From an uncultured Eubacteriales bacterium (GTDB lineage Bacteria > Bacillota > Clostridia > Oscillospirales > Butyricicoccaceae), in contig CAKUAK010000031.1 in the NCBI GenBank assembly GCA_934636325.1, forward strand, positions 1 through 46,901: DNA of 46,901 nt, in the 5' to 3' direction. Both the position numbers and the translations under genes were made by a program. Shown here in pieces: positions 34,160 through 42,654 of this stretch (its first letter is position 1; every line of letters begins with the position of its first letter). The notes beneath the pieces were generated by a model that made no database searches, had not been told where the DNA came from, and saw only the letters and a list, made by a program, of their open reading frames with translations.

Positions 34160-34864
34160 TTACTTTCTTGCAGAAGCCTTCTGCGGGTTGCTGCTTACAC
34201 CCTGAGCCTGCGTGTTCTTGACACGGTTGAGCTTGACGGTGTTCTTGATATAAACGATGCCGCCCTTGGGGCCGGGGATAGCGCCGCGGACCGCGATCAT
34301 GTTGGACTCTGCGTCGACCTTGACGATCTGCAGGTTCTGGACTGTGACCTGCTCTGCGCCCAGATGACCGGCCATCTTCTTGCCGGGCATGACCCTCGAA
34401 GGATCTGTGTTGGCGCCCATGGAGCCGACCGAGCGATGGACAGGGCCAACGCCGTGGCTGTGCTGCTGCATTCTGGCGTTCCAGCGCTTTACGACGCCGG
34501 CATAGCCCTTACCTTTGCTTGTGCCGATGACGTCGACCTTGTCTCCGGCGGCGAAAACGTCGGCCAGGACTGTGTCGCCGACATTGTACTTGTCGCAATC
34601 AGCGATCCTGAACTCCTTCAGGTACTTTCTGGCGGGAACGCCAGCCTTTTCGAAATGGCCCTTCATGGGCTTTGTCAGGTGCTTTTCCTTGATGTCGGCG
34701 AAGCCCAGCTGGATGGAATTATAGCCATCCTTGGCTTCCGTCTTCTTCTGTGTGACGGTGCAGGGGCCAGCCTCGATCACTGTTACGGGAATCACCTTAC
34801 CGGTCTCATCGAAGATCTGCGACATGCCGACCTTCTTGCCGATGATTGCTTTCTGCAACTGCAA
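34160..34864 (-). CDS. rplC: 50S ribosomal protein L3
   Basis: A 234-residue L3 with IGKKVGMSQIFDETGKVIPVTVIEAGPC and the loop HGVGPVHRSVGSMGANTDPSRVMPGKKM that reaches the peptidyl-transferase centre. It follows rpsJ after a 117-base gap that contains a perfect GC palindrome (CCCGCCGCGCGGCGGG, 34937-34952). Confidence 0.98.
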   Translation of the reverse strand: MQLQKAIIGKKVGMSQIFDETGKVIPVTVIEAGPCTVTQKKTEAKDGYNSIQLGFADIKEKHLTKPMKGHFEKAGVPARKYLKEFRIADCDKYNVGDTVLADVFAAGDKVDVIGTSKGKGYAGVVKRWNARMQQHSHGVGPVHRSVGSMGANTDPSRVMPGKKMAGHLGAEQVTVQNLQIVKVDAESNMIAVRGAIPGPKGGIVYIKNTVKLNRVKNTQAQGVSSNPQKASARK

Positions 34865-34981
34865 TTTTATTTCCTCCTTAAGTTAGTGGTTGGAAAACAG
34901 TAAAGTGTTGTCTTCCTTCATTTCCCAACATAACCCTCCCGCCGCGCGGCGGGAACGGTTGTTGACTTGACTTGCTTCTTC

Positions 34982-35293
34982 TTAGAGCTTGATCTCGACG
35001 TCGACGCCGGCGGGCAGATCCAGGCTCGTCAGGGCCTCGATGGTCTTCTGCTCGGGGTTGCGGATGTCGATCAGGCGCTTATGTGTGCGTCTCTCGAACT
35101 GCTCGCGAGAATCTTTATACTTGTGAACAGCCCTCAGGATGGTGACGACCTTCTTCTCTGTGGGAAGGGGAATGGGGCCGGCGACGTCGGCGCCTGTGCG
35201 CTTGGCGGCCTCGACGATCTTCTCGGCGGCCTGGTCGATCAGCTGATGGTCATAAGCCTTAAGTCTGATCCTCATCTTCTGCATCTCTGCCAT
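34982..35293 (-). CDS. rpsJ: 30S ribosomal protein S10
   Basis: A 103-residue S10 with the core MRIRLKAYDHQLIDQAAEKIVEAA and the block RTHKRLIDIRNPEQKTIEALTSL. S10 also serves in antitermination with NusB. The ATG at 35293 is chosen: AGGAGG lies eight bases upstream and the family starts here; the longer open frame to 35428 is only leader. First gene of the super-operon. Confidence 0.97.
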   Translation of the reverse strand: MAEMQKMRIRLKAYDHQLIDQAAEKIVEAAKRTGADVAGPIPLPTEKKVVTILRAVHKYKDSREQFERRTHKRLIDIRNPEQKTIEALTSLDLPAGVDVEIKL

Positions 35294-35628
35294 TGTTGTT
35301 TCCTCCTGTGCGTACTCAAATCGCAGCTTACTTAATTTGATTTGGTACGGCGAGAACCTTGCAACGCTTCCGTGTGTATCATGTTTGGGGCATAAGTAAA
35401 GCCGGTCTACATGACAGGGCGCCGGCAAAATAATACTCGTTGGTCTCCCCGTGGCTTACCTGCCGAGTGCAGGCAGTTCCTCCGGTGTTATGCGGATACG
35501 CGAGTATGATAAGGTTTCTCTGCCGCCCGATTATCGGACTACTCCTCCAAAGTTACCCGGCAACGCCGGCAATCTCTGGATTCATCGCTGTTGTGGGCAT
35601 AGAGACCCACTGCGTCCTATTAGGACGC
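35294..35628 (-). ncRNA. Long structured 5' leader of the S10 operon
   Basis: About 335 nt of RNA between the promoter and rpsJ with several perfect stems on the minus strand: GCGTCCT/AGGACGC right at the start, GTGGG/CCCAC, CTGCC/GGCAG, ATACTCG/CGAGTAT closing an internal domain, and GCCGG/CCGGC. No gene and no terminator U-run is seen. I do not recognise the class. It lacks the T-box TGG signature and I could not match it to the known ribosomal-protein leaders. Confidence 0.55.
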
Positions 35629-35634
35629 CCTTGT

Positions 35635-35663
35635 ATGATACCAAACAAGCCCCATTTTGTCAA
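35635..35663 (-). promoter_or_regulatory. Strong sigma-A promoter of the S10-spc-alpha super-operon
   Basis: Minus strand: TTGACA (35658-35663), exactly 17 bases, TATCAT (35635-35640). Near-consensus, as expected for ribosomal protein genes. Confidence 0.9.
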
Positions 35664-35772
35664 CCCCTATTCGGGATTTAAGGCTTATTTACCAAAATAA
35701 TCTCTGTTTTGTGTCCCGATATGGACTTTTTCACAGCTTACACAGCTTTGTCCACAGGCTATGCACACCAAA

Positions 35773-36279
35773 TTATTGCTTTTTGAGCCTGAAAATCAGA
35801 TGTTCCATGGGTATTTCACGGTATATTTTGGTAAACGCTCCGATCTCCTCCATGCTGAGCCTGCGCGCCACGGCCACCGACCCTGTGTTTTCCGGGCGGA
35901 TGTCGCAGTATACCGCATCAATATCGGGCTTTTCAAAGGCATATCCGGCCAGATACCGGGCCATTTCGGAAGCATATCCCCTGCCCTCCTTTTCAAAGGC
36001 CAGGATATAGCCGATCCCGACCACCGGCCCGGACCCAAAGTCCTCGTGCAGCAATCCGGCCTGCCCCACCGGTTCTCCGGTCTGCTTATCGCAGGCCAGC
36101 ATGTATCCGAAGCCGTCTTTGGTATGGGCTTGCCTGTTCCGTGTTATCCAGCCCCGGACATCGTCATCGCCGAAGCTGTGTCCCCAAACCTCGGTCACAT
36201 GGGGCGAGTTCATGATATGCTTCACGGCCTCAAAGTCGTCATCGGTCAGGCCGCGCAGCAGAAGTCTTCCGGTCTCCAT
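35773..36279 (-). CDS. GNAT-family N-acetyltransferase (RimJ/RimL type)
   Basis: A 168-residue acetyltransferase. The start METGRLLLRGLTDDDFEAV is the RimJ/RimL-type opening, and VVGIGYILAFEKEGRGYASEMARYLAGYAF carries the acetyl-CoA-binding turn (usually Q/R-x-x-G-x-G/A; here EGRGYA). It would acetylate an amine on a small molecule or protein N terminus; the substrate is unknown. A single gene between the S10 promoter and the grd terminator. A GGGAGG site precedes the ATG. Confidence 0.85.
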   Translation of the reverse strand: METGRLLLRGLTDDDFEAVKHIMNSPHVTEVWGHSFGDDDVRGWITRNRQAHTKDGFGYMLACDKQTGEPVGQAGLLHEDFGSGPVVGIGYILAFEKEGRGYASEMARYLAGYAFEKPDIDAVYCDIRPENTGSVAVARRLSMEEIGAFTKIYREIPMEHLIFRLKKQ

Positions 36280-36316
36280 CCCGGATACCTCCCGTCATAC
36301 ATATATAATATAAAGC

Positions 36317-36350
36317 AGAGGGCATTTCCGAAACGGAAATGCCCTCTTTA
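36317..36350. terminator. Terminator at the end of the grd operon
   Basis: AGAGGGCATTTCCG pairs perfectly with CGGAAATGCCCTCT around AAA/TTT. On the minus strand it follows grdD by about 30 bases; only a short T-rich stretch follows, so efficiency is uncertain. Confidence 0.75.
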
Positions 36351-36378
36351 AACTGCCGATGGCAGCTTTTATTGATAT

Positions 36379-37542
36379 TTAGCCAATATAGCCGGCGGCC
36401 TTTACAAGCTCGCGGCCCTTTTCCTCGTTGGCCTCGGAGACAAGAAGCATAGGACCTGTGCAGCCCATGCCGGTCTCGCAGTAGATGCCGGCCTTCCACA
36501 GAACGGCGGCAGCATCGTCGAGGTCGAGAACGTCGATGCCGGTGATCTCGGCTGTGACGACCTCTTTGGGAGGAACCTTGACTTCTTCCTTGGCCTCGCC
36601 GGCGGGCTTGGCAGCGGCCTTTCTGGCCTCAAGGATCTTCTTGAGTCCGGCCTTATCAGCAGCGGCGAACTCATTCTTCGATACCTCGAAGATCTTGCCC
36701 TTTACCAGCTGAGCGGCGTACTCGATAGCGTTGGCGATAACAGGAGCGCCCGAAGCCCTCGAAACGATGAGGACCAGCTTCTCATAGCCCTGGCCGATGC
36801 CGGGACCATAGCCGAAGCCGACAGACTCGAAGGAACCGCCTGTTGTGAAGGAGGACATCATCTTCATCAGGATGTTGCCGGTCAGGGAATCGGTGACCAG
36901 AACATCAGGTGTGCCCTGGAGGACGTCGTTGCCGCGAAGAACGCTGCCGCCGTCGGCCCTGCCGGAGATGGCCCAGTTGATGTTATAACCGCCGTCGGCC
37001 AGCTGCTTGAGGGCGATCTCGGTCTGGCGAGCGCCGTCAACATTCAGGATGCCGACAGAGGGATTCTCTACGCCCGAAGCCTTGGCGGCGATGACGCCGT
37101 AGATGGCGTTCTTGACCATGCCTTCGACGCGGTCGGTAGAGGATGTGCCTGTTGTTGTTGCAACGAACATTTCCTTGCCCTTGGCCGGTGTGACTGTGCG
37201 GCCGACGGTGGAAACGCCGATGGGGAACGGGAAGTGCATGGTGACGGCGCCGTCTACCTCGCCCTTGTCGACCATTTCTTCCATCTTCTTGTGGCCCTCT
37301 TCATCGTTGGCAACGTGAACTGTCTCGATGCCCTCGTGCTCGAGGCTGCCGATATATACGACGTCGACGCCCTTGCGAGCAGCCATAACAGCTGCCTTCA
37401 TGGCGTTCTCTTCGCCGTGCTCACTGCCCATGCCGGTCAGCGCGATACGGGGCTTCTTGCCGAAGCTGCCCGTCTCAAGGCCTTCGGCCATCTCAAGGAA
37501 GGCCTTGGCAATGGTTTTTTCCAGATTGCTCATTTCAGTCAC
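36379..37542 (-). CDS. grdD: Glycine/sarcosine/betaine reductase protein C, subunit GrdD
   Basis: A 387-residue subunit of protein C, related to phosphotransacetylase/PlsX enzymes. Protein C takes the carboxymethyl/acetyl group passed from selenoprotein A and releases acetyl phosphate. The start LEKTIAKAFLEMAEGLETGSF and GMGSEHGEENAM are GrdD-typical. A Cys near 361 in MGCTGP is a candidate for the acyl-carrying Cys reported for the family. It begins 4 bases after the grdC stop, and it is the last gene of the operon. Confidence 0.95.
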   Translation of the reverse strand: MTEMSNLEKTIAKAFLEMAEGLETGSFGKKPRIALTGMGSEHGEENAMKAAVMAARKGVDVVYIGSLEHEGIETVHVANDEEGHKKMEEMVDKGEVDGAVTMHFPFPIGVSTVGRTVTPAKGKEMFVATTTGTSSTDRVEGMVKNAIYGVIAAKASGVENPSVGILNVDGARQTEIALKQLADGGYNINWAISGRADGGSVLRGNDVLQGTPDVLVTDSLTGNILMKMMSSFTTGGSFESVGFGYGPGIGQGYEKLVLIVSRASGAPVIANAIEYAAQLVKGKIFEVSKNEFAAADKAGLKKILEARKAAAKPAGEAKEEVKVPPKEVVTAEITGIDVLDLDDAAAVLWKAGIYCETGMGCTGPMLLVSEANEEKGRELVKAAGYIG

Positions 37543-37546
37543 CTGC

Positions 37547-39091
37547 TTACTCAGCCAGCAGACCGGCTGCGAAATCCTTCAGAGCCTTAGCGATCAGACC
37601 CTTTACCTCTTCCTCGCTTACGCCCTTTTCTTCTTCCTTCTTGCCGGTGTTAGCTTCCATGACGAAGGAAACGCCGTCGAAGAGGTTTGTCATACGGCCA
37701 AGGAACAGAGAGCCCTTACCGACGACCATAGCGTTCTTGATCTTGCCGTCCAGCATATCCTGACGCATGAAGCCGATGCAGGGAACGCCGGAGGGGATGT
37801 GGCCCTGCGTGGGGGCCCAACCGACCATACCGTGCTCCTTGACGAAGCTCTTCATCTGTGTCTTTTCCATATCGCCGCGCTTGATGGCAGCAGCGGCAAC
37901 GACCTTGAAGAATCCTTCAGCGGGGTCTCCGCCGCCGGCGGGCTTCAGGACATCGGAGTTATGCAGCTCGCCTGCGAACTTGTCGATATCTGTGACCTTC
38001 AGGCCGTTCCTGTCGAGGGAATCGAATACCAGGGCCTCTGTGACCTGCTGAGGGCCGGAGCCCGAGCCGACCTTGTGGCGGCCGAGGATATCGAGGTTGA
38101 TGATGGGGTTGACGCCGTCATCCTGACCGAGAACAACAGCGAAGCCGCCCAGAACGTCCTCAAGGATAGGCATGCCCTTCTTGACATGGTCCTTGCCGTT
38201 CATGCCGAGCTTGGCTGTGCAGCCGCCCGATGTGACGATAACTGTCTTATAGGAACCGGCAGCTACCAGAGAAGCAGCCGTGATCATTGTATGTGTAGGA
38301 GCAGCGCAGAAGCCGCGGATATCGCAGCCCGATGCGTTGGTCAGACCGGCGATCTCGGCAACAGACTTTGCGAAGTTGCCGCCGCCGCGCTGGTTCATAT
38401 CGCCGCAGGCCTCTTCGGCACAGTCGATAACGTACTCGACCTCTTCCTTGGCGATGCCGGCGTTCTTGATGGCATGGAGGATAGCGACGACGTTGGAAGC
38501 CTTGGAGGCCAGGTTCTCGTGCATGACATGGGCCGACAGGTTGGTGTCGATGTCATGGGCCCTCTTGACGGCGCCGACCAGCTTGCCGTTGTGATACAGG
38601 CCCTCGGCGTGCTCTTCGTTGACGGCATGCTCGATCTGAGCCATATCAACGCCGTCCTTTACGCGGGCGACGATCGACTCGTCAATGATCTCGTTAGCGG
38701 CCAGGGCAGCCTTATGCTCGGCGACAAAGGCCGAATCAATGATGACCAGGTCGAAAACGTCGCAGGCCTGCATCAGAAGGATGAACTCTTCCTGAGGCAT
38801 GATCTGGCCGAACTTGCCGTAACGGCTTGTCATTGTGCACTCCTGCTCGTTCCAGGGTGTGGGGATCTGGGCCAGCTCATCGGGTGTCATGTTGCCGATG
38901 TATGTCTGGTTGGGATAGTAAGCGACAGCCTGCTCGAATGTACGGAGGTGCTTGGGCAGCTCCTTCAGATACTCGGACTCGGGGTTGACGATCCTTTCGG
39001 TGGTCTGTGTCGTGCCGTTATGAATGACCATATCGGGGGTATGGACCAGAGCGTAGCCTGTTCCTTTGATAACACTGTTCATTTGGCTCAC
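37547..39091 (-). CDS. grdC: Glycine/sarcosine/betaine reductase protein C, subunit GrdC
   Basis: A 514-residue FabH-like subunit of protein C, which with GrdD converts the Se-carboxymethyl adduct on GrdA to acetyl phosphate, leaving GrdA to be re-reduced by thioredoxin. Typical: the opening NSVIKGTGYALVHTPDMVIHNGTTQ, and the thiolase-like Cys neighbourhoods NASGCDIRGFCAAPTH and VTSGGCTAKLG. The length matches known GrdC. A hairpin without U-run and 150 bases separate it from grdA. Confidence 0.96.
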   Translation of the reverse strand: MSQMNSVIKGTGYALVHTPDMVIHNGTTQTTERIVNPESEYLKELPKHLRTFEQAVAYYPNQTYIGNMTPDELAQIPTPWNEQECTMTSRYGKFGQIMPQEEFILLMQACDVFDLVIIDSAFVAEHKAALAANEIIDESIVARVKDGVDMAQIEHAVNEEHAEGLYHNGKLVGAVKRAHDIDTNLSAHVMHENLASKASNVVAILHAIKNAGIAKEEVEYVIDCAEEACGDMNQRGGGNFAKSVAEIAGLTNASGCDIRGFCAAPTHTMITAASLVAAGSYKTVIVTSGGCTAKLGMNGKDHVKKGMPILEDVLGGFAVVLGQDDGVNPIINLDILGRHKVGSGSGPQQVTEALVFDSLDRNGLKVTDIDKFAGELHNSDVLKPAGGGDPAEGFFKVVAAAAIKRGDMEKTQMKSFVKEHGMVGWAPTQGHIPSGVPCIGFMRQDMLDGKIKNAMVVGKGSLFLGRMTNLFDGVSFVMEANTGKKEEEKGVSEEEVKGLIAKALKDFAAGLLAE

Positions 39092-39208
39092 TTTACCTTT
39101 CCTTTATTTTTTCGTTTTCTCCGGAATGGATAAAACCATCCCTTAAAGGTGATGTTTGGGGGACGCTTTTACGCATTCCGCACCATTAAAATGGATAAAT
39201 TTACGGAA

Positions 39209-39235
39209 GGGGGCTGGTAAAAGTACCCAGCCCCC
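39209..39235 (-). other. Intercistronic hairpin between grdA and grdC
   Basis: GGGGGCTGG pairs with CCAGCCCCC directly downstream of grdA. No U-run follows, so it probably protects the 3' end of a processed upstream message or lowers read-through. Confidence 0.6.
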
Positions 39236-39245
39236 GATGCTTATC

Positions 39246-39722
39246 TTAGCCAAGATACTTGCAATACTCGCTGCGGATGCTCTGCATCTCGCTGCAAATA
39301 TCGTCAACATCAAGTACCATTTCCATCATGCCTACCTGATCGTCATAAACGGCCGGGTCAAACTCAGCCTTAACTTCGGGTTCGCAAACATGAAATACCG
39401 TGAGTCCCAACGAGACTCCTGTCAACGGACCTGCGTATGTGGGGTCGCCGTTTGTAACTGTCTCAGCTGCCAGACCAGAGGCCTCACCCTCTGCTGCGCC
39501 GAGAAGAACAACAACGTTCTCCGGGCCATACTGTTCAGCGAATTCTTTAACTCTTCTCTGATTTTCCAGATCCATTGCGCCGGCGGCGGTTCAGACGAAG
39601 CACTCCGTAGAGGAGAAGACTACTTCTGCGCCAGCGGACTTAGCACACTCTTCGATGGCAGGGCCGGGAACGCCGTCTCTGTCGCCGATAATGATAACTT
39701 TCTTACCATTAAGAATGCTCAT
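39246..39722 (-). CDS. grdA: Glycine reductase selenoprotein A (in-frame UGA as selenocysteine)
   Basis: A 158-residue selenoprotein shown as two open frames joined by an in-frame TGA (39591-39593). Residue 44 is selenocysteine in the signature CFV-U-TAAGAMDLENQ, the exact place used in known GrdA. The N-terminal part MSILNGKKVIIIGDRDGVPGP and the C-terminal part up to LG align without gap. The selenol accepts the carboxymethyl group from protein B and passes the product to protein C, and is reduced by thioredoxin. The start at 39722 has AAGGAGG upstream. It is not a pseudogene: selC is in the window and both halves keep the family sequence. Confidence 0.97.
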
Positions 39723-39813
39723 GGCTCATTTCCTCCTTATTTAGATATTTATAGTCAGCCACAAGGGCTTTCTACCATTTTGGTGCGCATCCCTTGCGGA
39801 ATGCATGTCCCAC

Positions 39814-40131
39814 TTAGATGTGGGCCTTGATCATCTCTTCGATGGACTCGACTGTGGCGTCTTCCTTAACGCGGGAGTCGATCATGGCGCCGTTCTCATA
39901 GATAGCCATGACGGGCAGGCCCATGATGCCCTGCTTGATAGCAAGCCTGCGGGCCTTTGTTGTGTTAAGGGATGTGAACTTCAGCTTGTCGCCGTACTTC
40001 TCGGCAAACTCGTGAACATGGGGCATCAGAGCGGCGCAGGGAACGCAGCCGTCGCCATAGAAGTCAACGAAAACCTTACCTTCAGCCTTCAGAACTTCGT
40101 CTTCGAAGTTTTCTTTTGTCAGATCGATCAT
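39814..40131 (-). CDS. trxA: Thioredoxin of the glycine reductase system
   Basis: A 105-residue thioredoxin. The active site is GCVPC (Cys29, Cys32) instead of the common WCGPC, a variant found in thioredoxins of Stickland clostridia. It delivers electrons from NADPH via thioredoxin reductase to selenoprotein A. The cis-Pro (GLPVMAIYENG) is present. It lies 41 bases from trxB and 91 bases before grdA. Confidence 0.95.
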   Translation of the reverse strand: MIDLTKENFEDEVLKAEGKVFVDFYGDGCVPCAALMPHVHEFAEKYGDKLKFTSLNTTKARRLAIKQGIMGLPVMAIYENGAMIDSRVKEDATVESIEEMIKAHI

Positions 40132-40172
40132 TTCACTCTACTCCTTTATATGTTTAGTAGTATCTGGGAAAC

Positions 40173-41114
40173 TTATTTATTGGACAGATAGTGCTCGGCC
40201 TGCATGGCGGCGATAGCGCCGTCGGCAGCGGCTGTTACGACCTGACGGAGGCTCTTGACACGGATATCGCCGGCGGCATAAACGCCCTCGATATTTGTAT
40301 GCATGTTCTCGTCGGTCTTGATGTAGCCGCGGTCGAGGTCAAGGATGCCCTCGAACAGAGCCGAGTTGGGGTTATAGCCGATGAATCCGAAGAGGCCGAA
40401 GATGCCGTCGTCGGGATCAGCGTCGATGCGTGTCAGCTCGCCGGTCTTTGTGTTCTTAACGACCATGGCGCCCAGCATGCCGTCTTCGTTGGGGATAGCT
40501 TCGTCAACAACGGTATCCCACATGAAGTGGAGCTTCGGGTTGGCAAAGGCCTTCTCCTGGATCGACTTTGCGGCGCGGAGCTCGTTGCGGCGATGGATGA
40601 TGGTGACCTTTCTTGCGAACTTTGTGAGGTACATGGCCTCTTCAACAGCGCTGTCGCCGCCGCCGACAACATATACCTCGAAGTCTTCGAAGAATGCGGC
40701 GTCGCATGTTGCGCAGAAGGAGATGCCCTTACCGACCAGGTCGCCCTCGTTCTTGCAGCCGATGGGCTTGGGGAAAGCGCCTGTGGCGATGATGACGGCA
40801 TGGGCCTGATACTCGCCCTTAGCGCCGACCAGCTTCTTGACCTCGCCCTCGAGCTCAACGCTCTTGATGGTGTCGCTGACGCGCTCAGCGCCGAAATGCT
40901 CGGCCTGCTTTGTCATACGAGCGATCAGGGAAGGACCGGAGTCGCCCTCGACCTGGCCGGGATAGTTCTCTATTTCATTTGTGATGGCGATCTGACCGCC
41001 GTCCTGGCCCTTCTCGATGATGAGGGTGGACAGACGGCTTCTGCCGCAGTAAAGTCCGGCAGCAAGACCGGCAGGGCCGGCGCCCAGCACGATCACGTCG
41101 TAAATCTTGCTCAT
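40173..41114 (-). CDS. trxB: Thioredoxin reductase
   Basis: A 313-residue low-Mr thioredoxin reductase. FAD motif GAGPAGLAAG (11-20), redox CATC (134-137) in FCATCDAAFF, NADPH motif GGGDSA (151-156), and the C-terminal FAD-binding GDIRVKSLRQV. It recharges the neighbouring GCVPC thioredoxin for glycine reduction. Separated from grdB by about 200 bases that include a strong hairpin. Confidence 0.96.
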   Translation of the reverse strand: MSKIYDVIVLGAGPAGLAAGLYCGRSRLSTLIIEKGQDGGQIAITNEIENYPGQVEGDSGPSLIARMTKQAEHFGAERVSDTIKSVELEGEVKKLVGAKGEYQAHAVIIATGAFPKPIGCKNEGDLVGKGISFCATCDAAFFEDFEVYVVGGGDSAVEEAMYLTKFARKVTIIHRRNELRAAKSIQEKAFANPKLHFMWDTVVDEAIPNEDGMLGAMVVKNTKTGELTRIDADPDDGIFGLFGFIGYNPNSALFEGILDLDRGYIKTDENMHTNIEGVYAAGDIRVKSLRQVVTAAADGAIAAMQAEHYLSNK

Positions 41115-41260
41115 TGGATTTCGCCCTTTCTTTTATTAAAAATATTTTCTAACCAGCAATGCAGAGGATATCTGCAAAGCCCCGACATATATATTATCAT
41201 ATATTCCGCGGCTTCGCAGCCATCTTTATCATATGTTTACAGTATGTTTTCGAAGTCGAT

Positions 41261-41288
41261 CCTCCCGGGGGCGTTTGCCCCCGGGAGG
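41261..41288 (-). other. Intercistronic hairpin between grdB and trxB
   Basis: CCTCCCGGGGGC pairs perfectly (12 bp) with GCCCCCGGGAGG around four bases. No U-run on the minus strand. Likely a processing or stabilising element between grdXEB and the trxBA-grdACD part of the message. Confidence 0.65.
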
Positions 41289-41321
41289 ACCAAAGCGGCA
41301 GATGCCGCCAAAGCCCTGTGA

Positions 41322-42623
41322 TTAGTCTTCGAAGACTGTCTGATCCTCGACCTCGACCGTGAAGGCATGGAGAGCCTTATCAACAAGGTGCCTCCTCAGC
41401 TTCTTCTCCTCAGCGGGATCAAGAGCCGGGTTGCCCAGAGGATGGGGGATGGCGATTGTAGGAATGATCCTGTTAGCGCCAACTGTCAGGGAAATAGGTG
41501 TGACTGTGCACATGTGAACAACAGGCAGGCCTGTTCTTTCGATCTCTTTAACCATCGTTGCGCCGCAACGTGTGCAGGTTCCTCAAGTGGAGGTCATGAT
41601 GACGCCGTCAACACCGGCAGCCACCAGTTTCTGTGCATACTCAGCAGCGAACTTCTTAGCGGAAGCAACAGCTGTACCGTTACCGACTGTTGTATAGAAG
41701 AGATCATGCAGCTTGCCGATGACGCCTTCCCTCTCGCAGTCACGAAGGACGTCGACAGGCAGGACGCGGTCGGGATCCTCGTTGGCATAGATGGGGTCGT
41801 ATCCGCCGTGGGCTGTTTCCCACTTGTCGGATGTCAGATCGTCAACACCAGCGATGGAGTACTCGCCGTAGTGAGAAGCCGAAGAGCTCTCGATGTGATC
41901 GGGGTTGCCCTTAGGTACGATACCGCCCGATGTGCAGAGGGCGATGGTAGCCTTGGACAGATCCTTGATGGCCTTGCCCGGTGTAACGCGGTCGAAGGAA
42001 GGCATCGGATACTCTGTGACGAAGGGCTTGCCGTTCAGCTTCTTGATCAGCATATCAACGGCACGCTTAGCGCCGCGCTCTTTTTCGAACATGTTGACAC
42101 GGATGCCCATGTTCATGTAGCCTTCCTCAACGGAAGCGCCGATCTTCTCGCCCTTCATGATCTTAAGGGCCAGCTTAGCCATTGTGGGGGCGGCCTGCCT
42201 CATGCCGGCGGCGCTGTCCTTTGTGGCGACGATCATGACCTTGTCTTTATAGTCAGCGCCGGGGTTCTCGACATACATACCGGTCAGGACGGGGATACCC
42301 AGCTCCTGAACAGCGATGGCGACGTTGGCGCAGGCATAGCCGTAACGGCCAGCGTTGAAGGCAGGACCAGCGATGAAGAAGTCAGGCTTGATCTCCTTGA
42401 CCCAGGCGAGGATCTGCTCCTTGGCTTCCTTCTCGTGCTCGGCGAAATAAGAGTCGCCGCAAACGATCGTGTTAACGATCTCGGCCTCGCCGTTCCAGGC
42501 CTTGTTGAAAGCCAGACCGGGGCCTACGATGCCGTCCCTGAGTTCAGGGGCAACATGAGCCATTTCTTCGCCGCCGATGTTGGCAAAGAACTGGTTGATA
42601 TAATGTACTACTTTAAAACTCAT
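41322..42623 (-). CDS. grdB: Glycine reductase protein B, selenoprotein subunit (in-frame UGA)
   Basis: A 433-residue selenoprotein split by TGA at 41583-41585; residue 347 is selenocysteine in the conserved ST-U-GTCTRCGATMVKEIER. The N-terminal half FKVVHYINQFFANIGGEEMAH and the C-terminal half ending DQTVFED both follow GrdB. With GrdE it forms protein B, which binds glycine as a Schiff base on a pyruvoyl group and moves the carboxymethyl group to selenium. The specificity for glycine, rather than sarcosine or betaine, is suggested by the partner GrdE, not GrdF/GrdH genes. Upstream is grdE, 31 bases away. Confidence 0.96.
41556..41570 (-). promoter_or_regulatory. Candidate SECIS stem-loop of grdB
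   Basis: 12 bases after the UGA, CGTTGC pairs perfectly with GCAACG around a three-base loop; outer GGAACC/GGTT bases can extend the helix. Bacterial SECIS elements lie just behind the UGA within the coding sequence. No equally clear stem is seen in grdA. Confidence 0.5.
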
Positions 42624-42654
42624 AGTAGTAGTGTCCTCCTCTCTTATATTTTAT

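Noticed and set aside
35294..35628. T-box or Mn-type riboswitch in the S10 leader (GGAGGAGTAG resembles parts of both)
   Set aside because: The T-box TGG sequence and the TGAGAC end of the Mn class are missing, and neither fits ribosomal genes.
35720..35765. DnaA-box-like TTGTCCACA and CACAGCTT repeats near the GNAT gene
   Set aside because: Only one imperfect box, no dnaA/dnaN and no AT-rich unwinding region, so no origin can be supported.
37328..39133. A 601-codon open frame on the plus strand opposite grdC/grdD
   Set aside because: It is the mirror of two clear grd genes, shows no family pattern and lacks a ribosome-binding site; high GC third positions keep antisense frames open.
39246..39722. 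grdA as a broken gene with a premature stop
   Set aside because: The stop is TGA at the exact selenocysteine position of the family, and selC is in the window.
41322..42623. grdB as two separate genes or a pseudogene
   Set aside because: The only interruption is TGA in the conserved Sec context and both halves match the family.
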